Shown: piece by piece, positions 58,844-64,000 of the stretch | Layout: every line of letters starts with the position of its first letter | Position numbering within the stretch: position 1 is the stretch's first letter | From: VXYL01 sp963665195 | GTDB taxonomy: Bacteria > Pseudomonadota > Gammaproteobacteria > Pseudomonadales > Azotimanducaceae | Reading direction: 5' to 3' | DNA length: 64,000 nucleotides | NCBI GenBank assembly: GCA_963665195.1 | Contig: OY762070.1 | Span: 3,596,001-3,660,000 of the forward strand | The notes under the pieces: generated by a model | Databases searched by the model: none | Seen by the model: only the letters and a program-made list of their open reading frames with translations | Told to the model about the DNA's origin: nothing | Made by a program: the position numbers and the translations under genes

Positions 58844-59875
58844 CTACCCCAACAGTTCCAGCGCCCGGTCGATCAGCGGGGGCATGGAGAGCGCCGTCAT
58901 CTCCCAGCTTGGGTCGATTCGCTTGCCGCGTCGGTGCAGGCTCAGGTTGAAGCCGGTGATGATGGCGAACTTGTAGGCCGCCAAGGCACGGAACCAGTTG
59001 AGGTCCGGCAGCGCTTCGCCGTACGCCTCGACGTAGAGCGCCATCAGCGTCTGTGGATCCAGGAACATCGGCCGCTCGCTGGCCCCGGCTGACGGCTTGG
59101 CCCACGCTTCGCGGTCGCTGAACGTGCAGATCCAGCCCACGTCGTTCAGCGTCGCGCCGATGCCGGTGAGCTCCCAGTCGATCACCGCAAGCAGCTTGGG
59201 CGTCGGCGCGGCACCCGCGTCGAAGAACAGGTTCGAGGTTTGGAAGTCGCCGTGGAAGATGCCCACCGGCGCATCCTCCGGCAGCGTCTCCAGCAGTCGG
59301 CGGCGGCACTGCGGCGCGCGCTTCAAGCCGTCGGGATCCGCGGCCCGATCAAGGAAGCGGTCCCAGCGTTCCACATCCTCGTTGAATGGCACGGGTTCGC
59401 CCAGATAGGGCGCCTTGTCGGGATCGACCTTGTGGATGCTGGCCAGCGCAGTCATCACTTGGCGTCCCATGTCCTGGTATTGATCGTCCGGAAGGTCGCC
59501 CGCCCACTCGCCGGGGCCGACGCGCAATACGTCGCCGCCCAGCTTCGGAACCACGAAGTAGGGGCAGCCGAACCACTTGAGGTCGGCACCCGACCAGCGT
59601 ACGCGACAGTGCGGCACGGCCGTCCCATCCAAAGCGCCGAGCGCGGCGACTTGGCGCAGCACGTCGGCCGTGCCTCGCCAGTTGACGTTGGGCGGCGGCA
59701 GGCGGATGAACCACGACTCGATGCGCCTCTCCGCCTCGCCCCCCGCCTCGACGCTGAAGCCGTAGGAAAAGCCCGCGTGCCCCGGCATCGCATGCACGTC
59801 GAAGACGCGCACCGGGCCACCGTACTTCGCGGCGCAGAACGGCCCCAGGCGGCGTTCCAGCTCGGCGAGTTCCAT
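58844..59875 (-). CDS. Aminoglycoside-phosphotransferase-like kinase
   Basis: A 343-residue APH/choline-kinase-fold protein. The catalytic loop is FHGDFQTSNLFFDAG and the metal-binding Asp is in AVIDWELTGIG. Such proteins next to acyl-CoA synthetases often belong to the FadE36/ACAD10-like group that phosphorylates hydroxyacyl or small alcohol substrates rather than antibiotics. The ATG at 59875 lies 8 bases after the acyl-CoA synthetase stop on the same strand, so the pair is an operon. It is convergent with the small gene on the plus strand. Confidence 0.87.
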   Translation of the reverse strand: MELAELERRLGPFCAAKYGGPVRVFDVHAMPGHAGFSYGFSVEAGGEAERRIESWFIRLPPPNVNWRGTADVLRQVAALGALDGTAVPHCRVRWSGADLKWFGCPYFVVPKLGGDVLRVGPGEWAGDLPDDQYQDMGRQVMTALASIHKVDPDKAPYLGEPVPFNEDVERWDRFLDRAADPDGLKRAPQCRRRLLETLPEDAPVGIFHGDFQTSNLFFDAGAAPTPKLLAVIDWELTGIGATLNDVGWICTFSDREAWAKPSAGASERPMFLDPQTLMALYVEAYGEALPDLNWFRALAAYKFAIITGFNLSLHRRGKRIDPSWEMTALSMPPLIDRALELLG

Positions 59876-59883
59876 CGAGTGCG

Positions 59884-61440
59884 CTAGACCGGCGCCGGCC
59901 CCGGAAACTGCTCGCGCAGGACGCGCTTCAGGATCTTCCCGCTGGGGTTGCGCGGCAGGAGGTCCACGAACGCCACCCCCTTCGGCTGCTTGTAGCCGGC
60001 CAGCTTGTCGCGGCAGAAGTCCAGCACGTCGGCTTCCGTCACGGCCTCCTCCGCCCTCACCACCACCGCGAAGGGGGATTCGCCCCAGCGCTCGCTCGGC
60101 TGGCCGATCACGCCGGCTTCGCGAATGCCGGGATGCTCTTGCAGCACCTTCTCGATCTCCGCCGGATAGACGTTTTCGCCGCCGGAGATCACCATGTCCT
60201 TGATGCGGTCCTCGATGTAGATGAAGCCGTCTTCGTCCATGCGCGCCACGTCGCCGGTGTGCAGCCAGCCGTCCACCAGGGTCTCGGCCGTCGCTTCCGG
60301 CCGGTTCCAGTATTCGCGCATGATGTGCGGGCCGGCCACCAGCACCTCGCCGGGGACATTCGGCGGGCAGTCGCTGCCGTCCGGCGCGGCGATGCGCACG
60401 TCGGTGTGGAAGAACGCCTTGCCGGTGGAACCGATGCGCTTCAGGGCGTTCTCGGCATCGATCAGCGCCGCCGGCCCGCACGATTCGGTGAGGCCGTAGA
60501 TCTGATGGACTTCGATGCCGATCTCGGCGCAGGCTTCGATCAGCGCCTCCGGCACCGGCGCCGCGCCGGAAAGGCACCAGCGCCACTGCGAAATGTCGAA
60601 GCGTTCCAGGTTCGGCACTTGCAGCATGAAGTTCAACATGGCGGGAACGGCGAGGCCGATGGTCACCTTCTCCGAGTCCACCAGTTCCCAGGCGCGCACG
60701 GGATCGAAGCTGCGCATGACGATGCTGGTGACGCCGCGATAGACGTTCAGGGTAAGCGGCGTCAGGGCCCCGACGTGGAACATCGGCAAGGGCGAGAGGA
60801 AGCGGTCGCGGTCTTGGAAATAGGTGGTGGCGGCGATGGTGATGCAGCCCCAAATGCAGGTGTCGTGGGTATGCACCACGCCTTTCGGCAGGCCCGTCGT
60901 GCCGGAGGTGTACATGATGTAGAGCATGTCGTCGGAGGCCGTGCGGATGGTCGGTTCGACGTCGTTCGCCGCGTCGCGGAAGGCGCGGTAGTCCGCGGCA
61001 AAAGCGCGGGTACGGCCCGCGTCCGCCGCGTCGCCGCCCACATGCAGCCAGTGCTCGACGTCGGTCTTGTCGCCGCGGCCGTGCAGCTCGGCCACCGTGT
61101 CGGCGAAGTCGTCGTCGAAGACGAGGCGCGTCGCGCCGCTATCTTTCAAGATGAACTCCAGCTCGTCCGCCACCAGCCGCCAGTTGAGGGGCACGACGAC
61201 GGCGCCGATCTTGGCCAGCGCGAAGAACGCCTCGACGAACTCGGAACTGTTCATGAGCAGCAGCGCCACCCGGTCGCCCTTGCCCACCCCGGCTGCGGCG
61301 AAGGCATTGGCGACCCGGTTGCAGGAAGCATTGAGCTCGGCGAAGGTCAGCCGCTCGCGACCGTCGCCATCCACGTAGGCTTCCCGGTCAGGGGTGAGAA
61401 ACGCGCGCTTGGTGAGCCAAGCGCCGATATTGTCTTGCAT
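59884..61440 (-). CDS. AMP-forming acyl-CoA synthetase
   Basis: A 518-residue ANL-superfamily ligase from the ATG at 61440 (MQDNIGAWLTKRAFLTPDRE). The adenylation loop YTSGTTGLPKGVVHTH, QIYGLTESCGP, DGWLHTGDVARMDEDG and the catalytic Lys in NPSGKILKRVLRE are all present. It activates a carboxylic acid to acyl-AMP and then acyl-CoA in the cytosol; chain-length preference cannot be read. Upstream in-frame codons to 61560 are not protein-like. It is co-transcribed with the kinase. Confidence 0.95.
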   Translation of the reverse strand: MQDNIGAWLTKRAFLTPDREAYVDGDGRERLTFAELNASCNRVANAFAAAGVGKGDRVALLLMNSSEFVEAFFALAKIGAVVVPLNWRLVADELEFILKDSGATRLVFDDDFADTVAELHGRGDKTDVEHWLHVGGDAADAGRTRAFAADYRAFRDAANDVEPTIRTASDDMLYIMYTSGTTGLPKGVVHTHDTCIWGCITIAATTYFQDRDRFLSPLPMFHVGALTPLTLNVYRGVTSIVMRSFDPVRAWELVDSEKVTIGLAVPAMLNFMLQVPNLERFDISQWRWCLSGAAPVPEALIEACAEIGIEVHQIYGLTESCGPAALIDAENALKRIGSTGKAFFHTDVRIAAPDGSDCPPNVPGEVLVAGPHIMREYWNRPEATAETLVDGWLHTGDVARMDEDGFIYIEDRIKDMVISGGENVYPAEIEKVLQEHPGIREAGVIGQPSERWGESPFAVVVRAEEAVTEADVLDFCRDKLAGYKQPKGVAFVDLLPRNPSGKILKRVLREQFPGPAPV

Positions 61441-61572
61441 CCGAAGGCTCCGGTTCGAGTCGGCGCGAAGCATGAAGCAAGAGGCGGGCAGCGGCAATCC
61501 ACAGATGGCCGCGCCAGCCGCCAAGGGGAAGGGCTGCGATCTCCGTCTCCGCTGCGGCACCGTATAGGCGCG

Positions 61573-61803
61573 TCACACTTCGGGCGGCGGCACAAGCGCT
61601 GGCCACATGTCTTCAAGGGCTTCGATGCGCCGTACCATGCCGTTGAATGCGGCTTCGGCTGGTGCCCGCTGCCGCGCCCAATCCAGTGCCACTCGGGTGA
61701 AGCCGTAGGCGTCCTGGTATTCATGGGCGTTCGTGGTTTGGCCGTCGACGACGCTGATGGGCCGCGGATGGGTGGGGTGCTCGAGGCATCGCGGGCATCG
61801 CAA
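61573..61803 (-). CDS. Small hypothetical protein, possibly a frameshifted remnant
   Basis: A 76-codon frame from a TTG, with protein-like text in its second half (AHEYQDAYGFTRVALDWAR, RIEALEDMWPALVPPPEV). Just upstream, in a different frame, lies similar-quality text (LDQANYLLHLCFDAGSPLVG, about 61800-61875), so a longer gene may have been split. No family is recognised. Otherwise the 540 bases between the acyl-CoA synthetase and the iron-binding protein hold nothing clear. Confidence 0.3.
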   Translation of the reverse strand: MRCPRCLEHPTHPRPISVVDGQTTNAHEYQDAYGFTRVALDWARQRAPAEAAFNGMVRRIEALEDMWPALVPPPEV

Positions 61804-61982
61804 ATCGCATTGCCGACCAAAGGTGACCCCGCATCAAAGCAGAGGTGCAGCAGATAGTTCGCTTGGTCGAGCGTCGCTTGCGGGCGAACATCCTCAACGG
61901 GCGGTGCCAGTGCGTCCCCCGCTGGGCGCGCAGCCGACAGGCACCAGCGCACCGGCGAGGCAAAGCGCTGCCGAACGGCGCA

Positions 61983-62984
61983 TCATCGCCATCCGGCCCG
62001 GTCGAAGACCATCACCGCCAGCGCTTGGTTCGCACCAAGCACAGCGGAGTTCACTTCATCCTCCTTGAACGCGCCGAGTTCGGCGATGGGGCCGGTGGTG
62101 GGGCCCACGACCGGATATTCGTTGTTGCCTTCGGCGAACAGTCGCTGCGCGAACTCACCGGTCAGGTATTCCAGGAAGGCGATGGCGTTGGCGCGGTTCG
62201 GCGCGTGGCGGGTGACGCCGGCGCCGCTGACGTTGACGTGCGCCCCGCGATCATCCTGATTCGGGAAAAGGACGCCGAGCGCCGCGACGACGGCCCGGTC
62301 CGCTTCGTCCTCTGCGCCGAGCAGGCGGCCGATGTAGTAGGTGTTGGCGATGCTGACTCCGCACTCGCCGGCCGCCACCGCCCGAAGCTGCGCCGTGTCG
62401 TTGCCCTGGGGGTCGCGATGGAAGTTCGCCACCACGCCTTTGGCCCACGCCTCGGCCGCGCCTTCGCCGTGGTGCTCGATCAAGGATGCGAGCAGCGAAA
62501 GGTTGTAGATGTTGCCGGAGGAACGCATGCAGACCTTGCCGCGCAGGCTCTCAGCGGCCAGGTCCTCGTAGCGGGCGATGCCGCCCGGCAATCCCGCCGC
62601 CTTGTTGTAGACGATGATGCGCGCCCGCTTGGAGAGGCCGAACCAGTGCCCGCCCGGGTCGCGCAGGTGGGCCGGGATGCGCTCGCTCAGCACCTCGGAT
62701 TCGATGGGCTGGAAGACGCCCTGCTCCTTGGCCCGCCAGAGGCGCCCGGCATCCACGGTGATGAGCAGGTCCGCCGGGCTGAACTCGGCTTCGTTCCTGA
62801 TGCGCTCCATCAGCCCATCGCTGCCGCCCTGGATGCGGTTGACCTTGATGCCGGTCTGCTCGGTGAAGCGGTCGTAGAGCGCGAGGTCCGTGTCGTAGTG
62901 CCGGGCCGTGTAGACGTTCACCACCTCTTCGGCGGCGGCGACGCCGCACAGAAGAGCGAGGGGCAGGAGGAGGAATCGGCGCAT
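61983..62984 (-). CDS. Fe(3+) ABC transporter substrate-binding protein (FbpA/FutA-like)
   Basis: A 333-residue periplasmic protein with signal peptide MRRFLLLPLALLCGVAAAEE. NVYTARHYDTDLALYDRFTE opens the mature lobe; the double tyrosine of the iron site is in SIANTYYIGRLLG, with a further Tyr in SGNIYNLSLL. It captures ferric iron for import. It starts 24 bases after the ATPase gene on the same strand; the permease is not inside the window and may precede the ATPase. Confidence 0.93.
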   Translation of the reverse strand: MRRFLLLPLALLCGVAAAEEVVNVYTARHYDTDLALYDRFTEQTGIKVNRIQGGSDGLMERIRNEAEFSPADLLITVDAGRLWRAKEQGVFQPIESEVLSERIPAHLRDPGGHWFGLSKRARIIVYNKAAGLPGGIARYEDLAAESLRGKVCMRSSGNIYNLSLLASLIEHHGEGAAEAWAKGVVANFHRDPQGNDTAQLRAVAAGECGVSIANTYYIGRLLGAEDEADRAVVAALGVLFPNQDDRGAHVNVSGAGVTRHAPNRANAIAFLEYLTGEFAQRLFAEGNNEYPVVGPTTGPIAELGAFKEDEVNSAVLGANQALAVMVFDRAGWR

Positions 62985-63008
62985 GAAGAGTCCAGTTGCG
63001 AATGGATG

Positions 63009-64000
63009 TCATTTGCGAGTGTATACGAATGTCCCGCTGCGGTGGAAACTGGCTTCGACGCGGCCGCCCATGCGCAGGTCGCCCAAGTCCTGGGCTGCCA
63101 CATGCAGCAGATCGCCATCCGCTTCTGCCAGCACTAGGTAGCCGTCGCCGAGGAAGCGAATATCCTGCACGCGGGCGCCGGACTCGGCAGGTTCGAGCCT
63201 TACCGCGGCCGGACGGATCACCACGTCAACCGCCTGGCCGGAGACCAAGCCCGTCTCGTCGTCCAGGCGAACCGTGCCGAAGGCGGTCGCGACGCCGCCA
63301 CGTTCCACCGTCCCCTTGATGCTCTGCGCTTGGCCGAACAGTTCCGCGACGGCCCGATCCGCGGGCCGGCGCCAGATCCCTTCAGGCGTGTCGGCTTGCA
63401 CGACGCGCCCGCCGTCCAGCACGGCGATGCGGTCCGCGAGCGCCAGCGCTTCATCGGGATCGTGCGTCACCACCAGCGCGATGCTGCCGGCGTCGCGCAG
63501 GGCGCGACGGGCGTCTTCGCGCAGCGACCGGCGCAATGTCGCATCGACGTTGGCGAACGGCTCGTCGAGCAGCATCACGCGCGGTGCCGGGGCGAGGGCG
63601 CGCGCCAAGGCGACGCGCTGCTGCTGGCCGCCGGACAGCGTGTCGGGGTAACGATCGGCGAAATCGGCCAGTCCGACCGCTTCGAGATGCGCTGCGGCAA
63701 CGGACTTGCGGTCGCGGGCCGGCAACTCGCGCAGCCCGTATTCGACGTTCTGCCGCACCGTGCGATGCGGAAACAGCACATGATCCTGGAAGACCAAGCC
63801 CACCGGGCGCGCCTCCGGCGGCGGCTCTCGGCCCGGCTGCGCCAGCAGGTCGCCGTCGAGCAGGATGCTGCCGGTCTGCAAGCGTTCGAGGCCGGCGGCC
63901 AAGCGCAGCAGCGTGCTCTTGCCGCTGCCGGACGGGCCGAGCAGACAGGTGATCTCCCCGGCGCGCGCCTCCAGGTACACCTCTCGGAGCACCGGCTCGG
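63009..64000 (-). CDS. Fe(3+) ABC transporter ATP-binding protein (FbpC-like), 5' partial
   Basis: The frame runs off the window's right edge, so the N-terminal residues are missing. The ATPase core is complete from CLLGPSGSGKSTLLRLAAG (Walker A) through the Q-loop FQDHVLFPHRTV, signature LSGGQQQRVALARAL and Walker B VMLLDEPFANVD. A C-terminal TOBE-like domain (QAQSIKGTVERGGVATAF) marks the MalK/FbpC branch. It powers ferric-iron import with the adjacent binding protein. Confidence 0.93.
   Translation of the reverse strand, partial: EPVLREVYLEARAGEITCLLGPSGSGKSTLLRLAAGLERLQTGSILLDGDLLAQPGREPPPEARPVGLVFQDHVLFPHRTVRQNVEYGLRELPARDRKSVAAAHLEAVGLADFADRYPDTLSGGQQQRVALARALAPAPRVMLLDEPFANVDATLRRSLREDARRALRDAGSIALVVTHDPDEALALADRIAVLDGGRVVQADTPEGIWRRPADRAVAELFGQAQSIKGTVERGGVATAFGTVRLDDETGLVSGQAVDVVIRPAAVRLEPAESGARVQDIRFLGDGYLVLAEADGDLLHVAAQDLGDLRMGGRVEASFHRSGTFVYTRK

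Noticed and set aside
59577..63137. Plus-strand open frames of 430-574 codons over the acyl-CoA synthetase and iron-transport genes.
   Set aside because: They are antisense to enzymes with full catalytic motifs and read as His/Gly/Arg-rich shadows.
1..64000. CRISPR arrays, tRNA or rRNA genes, integrases and complete insertion sequences.
   Set aside because: No regularly spaced repeats, cloverleaf-like sequences, tyrosine or serine recombinases, or transposases with inverted ends were found by eye. The island therefore has no visible attachment site.

Overview
The window is about 64 kb of GC-rich bacterial chromosome. The F-type ATP synthase operon is intact and in the uninterrupted order atpI-B-E-F-H-A-G-D-C, with parA-parB nearby on the same strand. 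That order is typical of Gammaproteobacteria (and some Betaproteobacteria); Alphaproteobacteria usually split the operon. Codon use is strongly GC3-biased and GTG or TTG starts are common. The many Fe(II)/2-oxoglutarate dioxygenases, acyl-CoA enzymes and periplasmic binding proteins fit an uncultivated heterotrophic gammaproteobacterium, but the species cannot be named from the sequence.

Layout. (1) 1-6.3 kb, metabolic flank: a crotonase cut by the window edge, a SAM methyltransferase carrying a collagen-like tract, a TauD-type dioxygenase, a YejA-like peptide-binding protein and a heparinase II/III-type lyase. (2) About 6.9-32.6 kb, a defence island: an SNF2 helicase, a VapBC pair, an AIPR-family protein and a giant Eco57I-like adenine methyltransferase; then, on the opposite strand, a short prokaryotic Argonaute with its APAZ partner; then toxin-antitoxin remnants, a Fic protein fused to an AbiEi-like N-terminus, a 2106-residue DEAD/DEAH helicase with zinc clusters and a nuclease-like tail, a RelE-fold/UvrD helicase broken by a frameshift, and a second VapBC pair. 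(3) 32.7-39.9 kb, the atp operon with a near-consensus promoter. (4) 40-47.4 kb: an Rpn-type nuclease, NhaA, a mannonate-dehydratase-like protein, a PhyH-HEAT dioxygenase, a sulfite-oxidase-family molybdoenzyme and a wrecked permuted NlpC/P60 peptidase. (5) 47.4-49.1 kb: parB and parA. (6) 49.1-54.5 kb: an aldo/keto reductase, a CmcJ-type oxygenase, a VOC protein, a membrane-anchored unknown, an RlaP-like nucleotidyltransferase and an exported unknown. (7) 54.5-58.8 kb: a one-protein restriction-modification enzyme followed by a proteasome/HslV-like Ntn hydrolase with a tiny partner. (8) 58.8-64 kb: an APH-type kinase, an acyl-CoA synthetase and an iron(III) ABC transporter.

How the pieces work together. 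The SNF2 helicase, methyltransferase and DUF1998-type helicase resemble the parts list of class 1 DISARM (drmD, drmMI, drmA/drmB). No phospholipase-D-type drmC is visible, an AIPR gene lies inside the first operon, and an Argonaute-APAZ pair plus a Fic protein sit between the two halves. The best reading is a composite, layered anti-phage island held by several toxin-antitoxin modules. Two of its large genes carry single-base frameshifts, so part of it may be decaying, phase-variable or mis-sequenced. The Argonaute pair reads intact and is the most interesting single item; the proteasome-like protease pair next to the restriction enzyme is second.
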